The position numbers and the translations under genes were made by a program. DNA of 64,000 nt from Clostridium folliculivorans (GTDB taxonomy: Bacteria > Bacillota > Clostridia > Clostridiales > Clostridiaceae): positions 561,200 through 625,199 of the forward strand of contig NZ_BQXY01000003.1 in assembly GCF_024341905.1 (NCBI RefSeq), read 5' to 3'. The notes beneath the pieces were generated by a model. The model was not told the DNA's origin, searched no databases, and saw only the letters and a program-made list of their open reading frames with translations. Of this stretch, positions 9,588 to 18,650 are shown one piece after another (positions within the stretch are counted from its first letter, which is position 1; each line of letters opens with the position of its first letter).

Positions 9588-10295
9588 TTGAATAAAATTC
9601 AATGTGAAAATTGTAAAACCAAACTTTGCGCTAGCAAAGTTCCCATATTTGCATCACTTGACAGAGATCATTTATCTAAGGTTGTTTCTAAAATAAATCA
9701 CCTTAGCTTTAATAAAGGTGAAGCAATTTGTGTCGAAGGAGATCTTTCTAACTCTTTAGTAATTATAAATCAAGGTCAAGTAAAACTCACAAAGGTCACA
9801 AAAGAAGGAAAAGAACAAATAATACGAGTTTTAGCTCCAGGTGATTTCTTCGGAGAACTTAGCCTCTTTAATGAAAAAGATAAATACAATTTCTCTGCAT
9901 ATGCTCTCTCTTCTGTAAAAATATGTTCTTTAAGTAAAGATGCAATGCACACTATACTTATAGAAAACCCTGAAATATCAGTAAAAATATTGACTGAAGT
10001 TTCTAAAAGGCTTATTGAAGCTGAAAATCTTGCACAGAATCTTGCAACCAATGATGCTGATATAAGAGTTGCTAGTCTCATCTCCGAATTTGGAGAAAAA
10101 TACGGACATAATACTGATTTAGGAATAGAAGTTAACTTACCTATGAACAGAGAGGATATGGCTAACTATATAGGGGTTACTCGAGAAACTATAAGCAGAA
10201 AGCTCACTAAGCTACAAGACTCTGGTGTAATATCTTTAGTAGGAAATAAAACTTTAATTATTCGAGATTCTAGCAGACTAAATGATTTTATGTAA
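9588..10295 (+). CDS. Crp/Fnr-family regulator with N-terminal cysteine cluster
   Basis: The 235-residue regulator has an N-terminal C-x2-C-x4-C motif (CENCKTKLC), a cyclic-nucleotide-binding-type beta barrel (GEAICVEGDLSNSLVIINQG, then PGDFFGELSLF) and a C-terminal winged helix (NREDMANYIGVTRETISRKL). The cysteines suggest an Fe-S or thiol redox/NO sensor. A GTG at 9579 is possible, but it lies inside the GAGGTGAT ribosome-binding site. The TTG at 9588, five bases after that site, is the better start. It precedes a flavodiiron protein and a Ric protein, so control of oxidative or nitrosative defence is the likely job. A strong terminator follows, so it is monocistronic. Confidence 0.9.
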   Translation: MNKIQCENCKTKLCASKVPIFASLDRDHLSKVVSKINHLSFNKGEAICVEGDLSNSLVIINQGQVKLTKVTKEGKEQIIRVLAPGDFFGELSLFNEKDKYNFSAYALSSVKICSLSKDAMHTILIENPEISVKILTEVSKRLIEAENLAQNLATNDADIRVASLISEFGEKYGHNTDLGIEVNLPMNREDMANYIGVTRETISRKLTKLQDSGVISLVGNKTLIIRDSSRLNDFM

Positions 10296-10321
10296 GTACT
10301 ATTGTAATTTAATATTGTTGT

Positions 10322-10360
10322 CTAAAGCTCCTGTTTTTTTACAGGAGCTTTAGTATTTTT
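10322..10360 (+). terminator. Rho-independent terminator of the Fnr-like gene
   Basis: A perfect 13-bp stem CTAAAGCTCCTGT/ACAGGAGCTTTAG with a T-rich loop is followed by TATTTTT. Confidence 0.93.
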
Positions 10361-10417
10361 ATATTAATTCTTTGCGCAAGCTCATTAAAGCATCGGATGG
10401 ATAACAATTTAATTTCG
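10361..10417. repeat. Repeat family 2, copy 4 (inverted, left arm only)
   Basis: On the minus strand it reads CGAAATTAAATTGTTATC, CATCCGATGCTTTAATGAGC, TTGCGCAAAGAATTAATA. This matches the left arm of the full copy at 26902. The other arm is absent. Confidence 0.75.
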
Positions 10418-10458
10418 ACTCAGTGCTTTAAAGCATCTTTTTATTATTATTTTAAAAT

Positions 10459-10472
10459 TTGATTTGAATCAT
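10459..10472. promoter_or_regulatory. FNR-like box upstream of the flavodiiron gene
   Basis: TTGAT-TTGA-ATCAT matches the FNR consensus TTGAT-N4-ATCAA at nine of ten fixed positions. It lies about 85 bases upstream of the flavodiiron start and downstream of an Fnr-like regulator gene, which suggests direct local control. The link is inferred. Confidence 0.5.
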
Positions 10473-10556
10473 ATTTTTAAAATCTTAATGCTCATATAAT
10501 TAAGCCATAGCAAACGAAAAAAAATTAATTTGATATAAAATTTAGGAGGCTTAATT

Positions 10557-11789
10557 ATGATAAATAAAATGATGATTGCAGAAAACATATATAGCGTAGG
10601 TAAGGTAGATGATAGAGATGTTCCATTCCATAGACTTACATTAACAAAAGGTACAACATATAACAGCTACTTACTAAATACAGAGAAACCAACAATTATA
10701 GATACTGTAGATATAAGCTTTGGAAAAGAATTCGTAGATAACTTAAAAGAAACTGTAGATTTAATGAAAATACAATATATCGTTATAAACCATACAGAAC
10801 CAGATCACTCAGGGGGACTTGGAAGTCTTGCAGCTCAAGCTAAGAATGCTACTATAGTTTGTACAGAAAAAGCTGTTGAAGAATTAAAAGAAATGTACAA
10901 ACTTCACAAAAGAAACTTCTTAGTAGTTAAAGATGGAGACAAATTAGATATAGGTGGTAAGACTCTATTATTCTTAGAAACACCATATCTTCATACTGAA
11001 GAAACTATGATAACTTACTGCATTGAAGATAAGATTTTATTCCCATGTGACATATTCAGCACACATATTGCTAATACAGAAGTGTTTAATGATTTAGCTA
11101 AGGAAGATATTTTTGAGGACTTTAATGTTTACTATACATTAATCATGCACCCACATAGAAAGCATGTTCAATATATGATAAATAAGATTAAAGATCTTGA
11201 TATTAATATGATAGCTCCATCTCATGGATATATATTAAGAACTGAAATAGAAAAGTTTGTTGGAGTATATGCTAACCTAAGTAAGAATACTACAACTAAT
11301 AAATCAGCAACCGTAATATACTCCACTATGACAAGTAACACTAAAAAACTTTCACAAAGCATAGCTGATTTCCTTAATGCTGAAGGAATCACTGCTGTGA
11401 CTGTGGATGTAAATAAAACTCCAAAAGAAGAAGTATTAGATTATATAAACAGCTCTGATATAATACTTTTCGGTAGCTCAACTAGGTATGGAGACATGAT
11501 AGGATCTTTAGAGGATGTATTAAAAGAATTGAAAGCTATGGACTTATCTAATAAAATAGTTGCAGCCTTTGGTTCATACGGTTGGAGCGGTGAGTCTATA
11601 GAAGTAATACAAGATTATCTAGTTGATACAAATGCAAATGTATTAGAAACTTCTAAAGTAATAAAATCCACTGGTATGTCAGATGTAGCTTTCCCTATTA
11701 GAATAAGATTTACTGCAAAAGAAGAGTCTCTTCAAGATGTAGAAAGAGCTTGCGAATATATTGGAAATCTTGCACTTAATGCAATATAA
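10557..11789 (+). CDS. fprA: Flavodiiron protein (O2/NO reductase, FprA type)
   Basis: The 410-residue protein has an N-terminal metallo-beta-lactamase-like di-iron domain with ligands in H79-x-E81-x-D83-H84 (NHTEPDHSGG), H146 and D165, and APSHGY further on. A C-terminal flavodoxin domain starts near residue 255 (VIYSTMTSNTKKL, then FGSSTRYGDM and AFGSYGWSGE). No rubredoxin domain is fused, so this is a class A flavodiiron protein that reduces O2 to water and/or NO to N2O in the cytoplasm. AGGAGG seven bases upstream fixes the start. It is co-directional with the Ric gene 17 bases downstream and probably co-transcribed with it. Confidence 0.95.
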   Translation: MINKMMIAENIYSVGKVDDRDVPFHRLTLTKGTTYNSYLLNTEKPTIIDTVDISFGKEFVDNLKETVDLMKIQYIVINHTEPDHSGGLGSLAAQAKNATIVCTEKAVEELKEMYKLHKRNFLVVKDGDKLDIGGKTLLFLETPYLHTEETMITYCIEDKILFPCDIFSTHIANTEVFNDLAKEDIFEDFNVYYTLIMHPHRKHVQYMINKIKDLDINMIAPSHGYILRTEIEKFVGVYANLSKNTTTNKSATVIYSTMTSNTKKLSQSIADFLNAEGITAVTVDVNKTPKEEVLDYINSSDIILFGSSTRYGDMIGSLEDVLKELKAMDLSNKIVAAFGSYGWSGESIEVIQDYLVDTNANVLETSKVIKSTGMSDVAFPIRIRFTAKEESLQDVERACEYIGNLALNAI

Positions 11790-11806
11790 CAATTTGGAGG
11801 TATACA

Positions 11807-12520
11807 ATGATAAATACAATAGATAAGAAAGATACTTTAGGTCAAATAGTTTCTATTTTCCCCTTAGCAAGCGAGATATTTAATAAATATAAGATTGATT
11901 ATTGTTGCGGTGGTCATGATAACTTAGAATCTGCTTTACTTGAAAAAGAACTCAATGTTGATAGTATTTTAAAAGAACTTAATGAATCTTATGAGGCATT
12001 TGTGCAGTCTAATAATGAATACATTGACTGGAGAAAGGAATCACCAATCAATATTATAAATCATATAGTAAGAACTCATCATTCTTACACAAAAAAAGAA
12101 TTACCCAATATTGATTTACTTATGATGAAAATTTTGAAAGCTCACTTTTCTCATCATCAAGAACTTCTATTAAAACTACACAAGCTGTTTGGACTTCTAA
12201 AAATAGAATTAGAAGAACACTTAATTAAGGAAGAAGAAGTACTATTTCCTTTGATAGAAAAGTATTCTAGTGATAAATCTAATGCTACCCTTACAAAGGT
12301 AACTGAATTTATAAAGGAAACTGAATCTGAGCATGATGCTGCTGGAGACATTCTTAAAGAAATCAGAGAACTCACAAATGATTTCTCTGCACCAGAAGAT
12401 ACTTGTACTACGTTCAGGCTTGTATATGCTCAGATAGAAGCTCTTGAAAAAGATCTATTCATTCATATACATTTAGAAAATAGTATCTTATTTTCACTAG
12501 TTTCACTTGAGACCCAATAA
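11807..12520 (+). CDS. ric: Iron-sulfur cluster repair di-iron protein (Ric/ScdA/YtfE)
   Basis: The 237-residue protein has an N-terminal ScdA_N/DUF542 domain (DTLGQIVSIFPLASEIF, then KIDYCCGGH) and a C-terminal hemerythrin-like HHE domain with repeated histidine/glutamate motifs (IVRTHHSYT, AHFSHHQELL, HLIKEEEVLFPL, ESEHDAAGD, HIHLENSILF). These proteins repair Fe-S clusters damaged by NO or O2. It starts just after the flavodiiron gene with its own GGAGG site, and its operon ends at the hairpin at 12627. The pairing with a flavodiiron protein makes a coherent stress unit. Confidence 0.95.
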   Translation: MINTIDKKDTLGQIVSIFPLASEIFNKYKIDYCCGGHDNLESALLEKELNVDSILKELNESYEAFVQSNNEYIDWRKESPINIINHIVRTHHSYTKKELPNIDLLMMKILKAHFSHHQELLLKLHKLFGLLKIELEEHLIKEEEVLFPLIEKYSSDKSNATLTKVTEFIKETESEHDAAGDILKEIRELTNDFSAPEDTCTTFRLVYAQIEALEKDLFIHIHLENSILFSLVSLETQ

Positions 12521-12626
12521 ATATGTGTCAGTAATATTGTTTATAAATCTATCTGCCTTAAATTATAGACAGTATTCAAATATATAAAAAAATTATATAG
12601 ATCTCTACATCTCTACAAAATAAGAC

Positions 12627-12664
12627 AAACCACTTCAATACTTTAATTTGAAGTGGTTTATCTT
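12627..12664 (+). terminator. Terminator of the flavodiiron-Ric operon
   Basis: The stem AAACCACTTC/GAAGTGGTTT is followed by a T-rich tail. Its CCACTTC/GAAGTGG core is the same as in the gltD terminator and the 95-bp repeat family. Confidence 0.85.
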
Positions 12665-12751
12665 TTATTCAACATACGACATATTATTACATATAATGTA
12701 TCAATGTACAATTGTTAACAAAAATATGTTGTATATGAAAGGATGATAACT

Positions 12752-14596
12752 ATGGCTGTAAGACATTACGTTTTGCTAGCTACTGATGGAAAAACCAAAT
12801 TACCTACATCTCCAGAACTTCCTCCTGATCCTGTAACAGAAGTTGAAGTTCTTATATACGGATTTGTTGGTGGATTATATAAAGTTGATGATAAGGTAGT
12901 GAACGAAAAACTAAACTGGGAGGATTCAAAGAACTTGTCTGATTTATATGCGCTAAAAGGAAGTGCATATCTGCCATCTCCTATTATATGGGGAGAGGTT
13001 GGCGACAAAATTTATATTACATTGATCAATCTTGGTATGGAATATGTCAGTATAATGGACCCTCATACAGTTCATATGCACGGTGCGCATGTAGCCACTC
13101 AGTTAGATGGTTTCCCTGAAGCCTCCTTTGCAGTTCCTATGTGGGAGTATAATGGCAGCAATAAACCTGAAACTCTAACCTACTATTTCTACCCAGAACA
13201 TCCTGGTACTCTAATGTACCATTGTCATCAAGAAGCCTCAGAGCATGTACAAATGGGAATGTATGGTGCATTAATAATATATCCATCTTACAAAAGTCTA
13301 GAAGAAAATGGTATAAAAAAAGATAAGTGCGGAAGATGGCTTAATAATGGAGAAATTGTTCCTAATATACCTTGCTCCGCTACAAATAGAAATTTTGCTT
13401 ATAACAACATCAATTCTTTTTTCAATAAGGAATATATAATGTTATTATCAGACATCGATCAGGTTTGGCACGATAGTGTATTAAACGGTACTGATTTTAA
13501 TCCAGTAAACTACAAACCTAATTTCTGGTTGGTTAACGGAAGACCTTTCCCTTACTCCTTACTTCCTCATCCTCAAACACCTCAAGTAGACAGTGATAAA
13601 GATCTGTCTCAACTTAATTATGAATCCTATGTACACGTAAAAACAGGGGAAGATTTTTTACTCAGGATGATAAATATAGGTTACCAGGTAATACCTTGGC
13701 ATATACACGGATGGCATTTTAGAGTAATAGGTAAAGATTCACACATAAGCCCATTCTTAGAAATGAATCACATGTCAAGCAACATGAGTGATATGGGGCA
13801 TCCTGTAACTGAAATGGGCTTTACCTGCACAATTGGATCTGGTGAAACCTATGATCTTATGATAAACGCAGAAAACAAGAGTCCTATATACAGAAAGTAT
13901 ATAGTAAAAGGGCAAAATTCTATACCTTCAGTTTGTAGACAAATTCATGAGCTTAAAGCCTATGATCCTTCCCTTATAGCAGAAATCCCTACAGAACCTG
14001 TTAATATATTAAATATTAATACAACAAATTATATAGATATCTGCGATGAACCAGAAGAAAATCCAAATAGTAACTTCTTCCCTCAGTTCTATCCAATGCA
14101 CAATCATGACGATTACAAAGTCACAAACAATGGAGTTTATCCTGGAGGGCAGTTGACATATATACAAGTAGACGCTCCTGAATGTGGTGGCTTGATGGGA
14201 AGTTATTATGCAAACAAAAACTTTACTGATCTAATACTAAAAAGATTGGATGAAAATATTAACTTCAACTGGAAAACTGATAAACCGAAAGATTTAGGTG
14301 AAACCTTCTCAGTGAGATGGACTGGGAAGTTAAAACTTCCTATTTCTCAAAGATACAAATTACAGTTAATTTGCATAGGAGATGGCACAGTAAGGCTTAA
14401 TGATAAAGAGATCCTGAAAGTGAAAAATTATTATTCTCTCCCAGTAGATTTTGAAATCATTGATTTTGAAAGCGAAAAAGATTATAAAATTGAAGTTGAA
14501 TACGTCGGAAACTCAAAAGGATCCATTTCATTACTTTGGACCTCTGCAACAAAGGTAAGAGAAGTAATTCCTCCTTATAACTTATACCCAATTTAA
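12752..14596 (+). CDS. Multicopper oxidase with C-terminal PA14-like domain
   Basis: The 614-residue protein has cupredoxin domains with all four copper motifs: HMHG (H108, H110), HCHQEASEHVQMGM (H157, H159, H165 and methionines), WHIHGWH (H317, H319, H322) and MHNH (H450, H452). The last about 130 residues (GLMGSYYANKNF, then VRWTGKLKLP, GDGTVRLND and SLLWTS) look like a PA14 carbohydrate/ligand-binding domain. No signal peptide is visible. An ATG at 12743 overlaps the AAAGG ribosome-binding site, so the ATG at 12752 is preferred. Substrate unknown: metal ion, phenol or O2 consumption are possible. An oxygen-reducing copper enzyme beside O2/NO defence genes is notable in an anaerobe; a spore-coat role is an alternative. 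Confidence 0.85.
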   Translation: MAVRHYVLLATDGKTKLPTSPELPPDPVTEVEVLIYGFVGGLYKVDDKVVNEKLNWEDSKNLSDLYALKGSAYLPSPIIWGEVGDKIYITLINLGMEYVSIMDPHTVHMHGAHVATQLDGFPEASFAVPMWEYNGSNKPETLTYYFYPEHPGTLMYHCHQEASEHVQMGMYGALIIYPSYKSLEENGIKKDKCGRWLNNGEIVPNIPCSATNRNFAYNNINSFFNKEYIMLLSDIDQVWHDSVLNGTDFNPVNYKPNFWLVNGRPFPYSLLPHPQTPQVDSDKDLSQLNYESYVHVKTGEDFLLRMINIGYQVIPWHIHGWHFRVIGKDSHISPFLEMNHMSSNMSDMGHPVTEMGFTCTIGSGETYDLMINAENKSPIYRKYIVKGQNSIPSVCRQIHELKAYDPSLIAEIPTEPVNILNINTTNYIDICDEPEENPNSNFFPQFYPMHNHDDYKVTNNGVYPGGQLTYIQVDAPECGGLMGSYYANKNFTDLILKRLDENINFNWKTDKPKDLGETFSVRWTGKLKLPISQRYKLQLICIGDGTVRLNDKEILKVKNYYSLPVDFEIIDFESEKDYKIEVEYVGNSKGSISLLWTSATKVREVIPPYNLYPI

Positions 14597-14626
14597 AATA
14601 TTGTCGGTGCTATAATAGCCTTTAAG

Positions 14627-14676
14627 AAAAGCCTCCTTAATATCATCTTTACAGATTTTCTATAGGAGGCTTTTAC
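14627..14676 (+). terminator. Terminator of the multicopper oxidase gene
   Basis: The stem AAAAGCCTCCT/AGGAGGCTTTT encloses a loop of about 26 bases; T-rich sequence follows. Confidence 0.8.
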
Positions 14677-14686
14677 ATATTTAAAT

Positions 14687-14780
14687 GGTTCCTAACTCAA
14701 CTATTAAGTTATACGTGCCCGATAATCACCCGAAACCGTGATTATCGAACAAGTATAACTTAAGTTTCGATATAGGAACC
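14687..14780. repeat. Interspersed palindromic repeat family 3, copy 1 (94 bp)
   Basis: Three nested stems: GGTTCC/GGAACC at the ends, AAGTTATAC/GTATAACTT in the middle and GATAATCAC/GTGATTATC at the centre. A relative in the opposite orientation lies at 48128. It sits between converging genes. Confidence 0.85.
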
Positions 14781-14800
14781 CTTTAAATAAGTTCAGCTAA

Positions 14801-15562
14801 TTATTTTATCTCTATTGATACAGGACAATGATCTGAACCAAATACATCGTTCAGAATATCTGCACCTATAACTTCTTCTAATAGGTTATTAGATACAAAA
14901 TGGTAGTCTATTCTCCATCCGGTATTTCTTTCTCTGGATTTAAACATATAACTCCACCATGAGTATTTTATAGTCTCTGGATTAAAATGTCTAAAGGTAT
15001 CTGTATATCCGTTAGCAATAAACTTATCCATCCATTCTCTTTCTATTGGTAAGAATCCAGAAGTCTTTTCATTTGACTTTGCATTCTTAATATCCATTGG
15101 TGTATGAGCAGTGTTATAATCGCCGCAGATTATAAGCTTCTTCCCTTCCTTTACTCTTTCATTACAATATTCAAGTAAAGCATCATAGAATCTCATCTTA
15201 TAATCTAATCTTTCTTCACTACTCTGTCCGTTTGGAAAATATATATTAAATAGAGTAAATCCTTCAAACTCTGTTATTAAAATTCTCCCTTCACTATCGA
15301 ATTCTTCAATTCCTATGCCATGACTAACACTTATAGGCTCAGCCTTAGAATATGTAGCTACTCCACTATACCCCTTTTTCTCTGCGAAAGAAAAATACGA
15401 ATGATATCCCTTTATATTTCTAGCTGCATCATCTAAAGTTGCTTCTTGCAGTTTAGTTTCCTGTATACATAGTATATCTGGTGAATCCGTTTCTATAAAA
15501 TTTAAAAAATCTTTTTTCATCATGGCTCTAAGCCCATTAACATTCCATGAATATATCTTCAA
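14801..15562 (-). CDS. xth: Exodeoxyribonuclease III
   Basis: The 253-residue AP endonuclease/3'-5' exonuclease of the ExoIII family acts in base-excision repair. Visible motifs are WNVNGLRAM at the N-terminus, IQETKLQ (metal-binding glutamate), the GDYNTAH catalytic block, WWSYMF and the C-terminal DVFGSDHCPVSIE with catalytic Asp-His. Length is normal. It appears monocistronic: downstream lies only repeat family 3, and upstream is the end of the Bce-type permease gene. Confidence 0.96.
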   Translation of the reverse strand: MKIYSWNVNGLRAMMKKDFLNFIETDSPDILCIQETKLQEATLDDAARNIKGYHSYFSFAEKKGYSGVATYSKAEPISVSHGIGIEEFDSEGRILITEFEGFTLFNIYFPNGQSSEERLDYKMRFYDALLEYCNERVKEGKKLIICGDYNTAHTPMDIKNAKSNEKTSGFLPIEREWMDKFIANGYTDTFRHFNPETIKYSWWSYMFKSRERNTGWRIDYHFVSNNLLEEVIGADILNDVFGSDHCPVSIEIK

Positions 15563-15725
15563 AAAACCATCTCCTTAAAGAATAAAGTACAATCAATAAT
15601 AATTATTAATTATATGATATTATACTTTATTCCCTAATTCAATGTCCAATAATCAACTTGTAATAATTTATCAGACTTTAGTTGCGCATTTTTGCTGATT
15701 TACTCAATTTCTTTCTAGAAAAAAT

Positions 15726-17636
15726 TTAAGTATTATTATTGACAACAATCTTAGTATAAGAATTCAAAGTCACAAAGTAATACACACAATAGATAAGTCC
15801 ATACACTGAAGCTATCACAATGAAACTGTTCATAAGTTTTAAAGAAAGCATTTTTCCCAGTGCAATGGTTGCCGGTAATGAGTTTATTACGGCTACCATA
15901 AATGGTGCCCCAAATAGCAATCCTAATTCTTTTGCAATTGAACTTTTTATTTCACTATTACTTACTCCAATTTTACTTAAGGTAATAAATTTCTCCTTAT
16001 CTTCTCTTGCTTCCATCTCCATCTTAAAGTATATTATACTTCCTGTAGCAGTTATAAATAATGCACCTATAAATAACCCAATAAAAGCCATCATACCTAA
16101 TAACTTTAGCCCATCTGTATAATGTTCATAAAAAGTTACGAGTCCACTTTCCTTATAAAAATCCCCCCGTAAATCACTTAAGAAATTTTGTGCTTTGAAA
16201 TCATTATCTAAGATGTATCCTTTCATCTTAATAATCTTTGATTTCTCAGAGTTTAATTTCATAGAATCATAGATATTGTCTTTAACTACAAAAGTTTGGT
16301 TAAAATGATCAAGGGCTATGAAAGGTTTTATATCTGTTTGTACTACCTTTAAATTATAATTTTTATCTTTTAAATTTATATTGACCATTTTATTTAATGC
16401 ATTTTTATTAGCGGCAAAGCTCTGCACTTGTATGAAGTAGCAATCATCTTCATTAGCTAATTCTGCTTTTCTATCAACCTTTTGATGTTCATTTACCTTA
16501 TTAAAATCACTTTGTTTAATAACATAAAAGTCAGCATTTTTATTACTAAGTGGATCTTCTGCATTTACTATAAGTAATTCAATTTCATCCGAATATTTAA
16601 CTGATATTTCCTTGTGATTACCTAGTACTTTATCAAAAATCATATTTTCATCTTTTGTTTCAAAATATTCTACTGAAAAAGGTCTCATATATCTTGAGTT
16701 TTCTTCAGCTCTTGTATAAGAACCCACACAAGTAACCAATGCACAAAGAGCAATAGTAGTACTTATGGCAATGATACTGAGAGTTCCAACATTTCCTCTA
16801 TACCTAAAATATAGCTGTGAAGTTGATATAAGCTTAGTACCTTTAAAAAGCCTCTTTTCATTTTTCTTATTTATATATATTAAAAATGATGTAGCAGATG
16901 TAAAGAGTAGTATTGTACCTACTACTACTAGTGCAACAACTATTGGAGCCTTAAGTATATTGCTACCTAACTCTTGGATAGCAATACTATAACCAAAATA
17001 CATACAAACAACTGATACAATGGTAAATAAAAATGTTATTGCTGATACTTTTAATCCTCTCTCAGCTCTTTTTGATGCATTGAATAAATCTATAAGATTA
17101 CTGTTCCTTACAATAATTGAACCATGGATTGAAATAATAATATATATTGTGCCAAATATCTTTAATGTCATATTTATAGCTCTTAAATTCCACTGAAAAG
17201 GCACAACTGATGATATTTTAACCATATAGAAAAGAATCATTATGAAGAACTTGCTAAAAATTAGTCCCAATGTTATTCCAAAAATCAATGCAATTGCAGT
17301 AATAAATGTATTTTCATAAAAATTAATCTTTGCAACTTGATTTTTAGACATTCCTAGAAGCATATAGGTAGCAAACTCTTTTTTCCTTGATTTTATAAAA
17401 AATGAATTAGAATACCATATAAAAAATGCTGAAAATATCACGACCATTACTGCCCCAACATTAAATAAGGTTATAAATTTCTTCATTTCTCCAAGCTCGC
17501 CCTGAATATATTTACTGTATAAAATAGACATAAAAAGATAGACTGAAAATATACTGAAGGATAAACTCAAGAAATATGACCAATAATTTTTAAAATTCTT
17601 TTTTATATTTCTGGTTGTAATACTAACTAATGTCAT
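15726..17636 (-). CDS. BceB-type ABC transporter permease
   Basis: The 636-residue membrane protein has the FtsX-like arrangement of BceB/VraG permeases: about ten hydrophobic segments with a large extracytoplasmic domain of roughly 200 residues (about 300-500) between the seventh and eighth. The N-terminus SITTRNIKKNFKNYWSY is typical. An in-frame ATG three codons earlier is less likely, because AGGAGG ends eight bases before the ATG at 17636. The gene overlaps the ATPase stop by 14 bases. Such permeases sense and remove cell-wall-active peptide antibiotics from their lipid II-cycle targets, and signal to the cognate kinase encoded upstream. Confidence 0.93.
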   Translation of the reverse strand: MTLVSITTRNIKKNFKNYWSYFLSLSFSIFSVYLFMSILYSKYIQGELGEMKKFITLFNVGAVMVVIFSAFFIWYSNSFFIKSRKKEFATYMLLGMSKNQVAKINFYENTFITAIALIFGITLGLIFSKFFIMILFYMVKISSVVPFQWNLRAINMTLKIFGTIYIIISIHGSIIVRNSNLIDLFNASKRAERGLKVSAITFLFTIVSVVCMYFGYSIAIQELGSNILKAPIVVALVVVGTILLFTSATSFLIYINKKNEKRLFKGTKLISTSQLYFRYRGNVGTLSIIAISTTIALCALVTCVGSYTRAEENSRYMRPFSVEYFETKDENMIFDKVLGNHKEISVKYSDEIELLIVNAEDPLSNKNADFYVIKQSDFNKVNEHQKVDRKAELANEDDCYFIQVQSFAANKNALNKMVNINLKDKNYNLKVVQTDIKPFIALDHFNQTFVVKDNIYDSMKLNSEKSKIIKMKGYILDNDFKAQNFLSDLRGDFYKESGLVTFYEHYTDGLKLLGMMAFIGLFIGALFITATGSIIYFKMEMEAREDKEKFITLSKIGVSNSEIKSSIAKELGLLFGAPFMVAVINSLPATIALGKMLSLKLMNSFIVIASVYGLIYCVYYFVTLNSYTKIVVNNNT

Positions 17637-18393
17637 CAGTATCACCTCCTATGACAGAAAGTATCTTTAAAATTCTTTGATAAAAGTCTTTTCTTGTCAT
17701 ATCACCTTTATATATTTCATTAAATAACTTACCATCCTTTATAAATATAACTCTCTTACAGTATGATGCCGCAAAAACATCATGGGTTACCATAAGTATT
17801 GTAGCTTTATTATTCTCATTCAACTTATTCAAAGCCCCTAATAGCTCCTTAGAAGATTTGGAATCAAGCGCTCCTGTAGGCTCATCCCCTAGTATTAAAG
17901 ATGGATTAGAAATCATAGCTCTTGCAGCCGCTGCTCTTTGTTTCTGCCCACCTGAAACTTCATAAGGATGTTTATTGAGTACTTCACTTATTCCTAGTTT
18001 ATTTGTAATGTCAGTTAACCTTTTTTCGATAATTGAGTAAGCTGTTTTAGATAGAGCCAGAGGTAAGACTATATTTTCCTTAAGTGTCATGTTATCTAAA
18101 AGATTAAAGTCTTGAAATATAAAACCAAGCTTCTCTCTTCTAAACTTCGATAAATTAGGTTCTTTTAGTTTTGTCACATCATTACCGTCAATATAGACAC
18201 TCCCTGAAGTAGGCTTATCTATAGTTGATATTACATTTAAAAAAGTAGTTTTACCTGAACCTGAAGGTCCCATTATCCCTACAAATTCTCCTTCACTTAT
18301 CTTTAGATCTATATTATCTAAAGCTGTGTATTTTACTGAACCAAATTTTGATCCATATACCTTTTTTAAGTTTTTTATATTCAATACTTCCAT
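17623..18393 (-). CDS. BceA-type ABC transporter ATPase
   Basis: The 256-residue ATPase has Walker A GPSGSGKTT, Q-loop FQDFNLLD, signature VSGGQKQR, Walker B ILGDEPTGALD and H-loop MVTHD. It belongs to the MacB/LolD/BceA class that pairs with FtsX-like permeases. An in-frame start 14 codons earlier is rejected because GGAGG lies just upstream of the ATG at 18393. It partners with the downstream permease, and together with the upstream kinase and regulator forms a peptide-antibiotic resistance module. Confidence 0.94.
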   Translation of the reverse strand: MEVLNIKNLKKVYGSKFGSVKYTALDNIDLKISEGEFVGIMGPSGSGKTTFLNVISTIDKPTSGSVYIDGNDVTKLKEPNLSKFRREKLGFIFQDFNLLDNMTLKENIVLPLALSKTAYSIIEKRLTDITNKLGISEVLNKHPYEVSGGQKQRAAAARAMISNPSLILGDEPTGALDSKSSKELLGALNKLNENNKATILMVTHDVFAASYCKRVIFIKDGKLFNEIYKGDMTRKDFYQRILKILSVIGGDTDDIS

Positions 18394-18650
18394 ATAAATA
18401 CCTCCAAATTTATTTCGTAGATGCACAGTAATCACATTGATACTATGTTTAAAATGATTTAAAAAGCTTAAGCCTTAGCATACTGTCTTTGCTGTATCCT
18501 ATATTAAAAGTATATAAAAAAACAAAATGCACTGCCATTTATTTGGCTTACATTTTGCTTTTCAAACTTACAAATTTGTAATATGGATATACAACTTCAT
18601 TATATAATTTATATTTTCATATTGAAATGATACATATTTATACCACTTCA

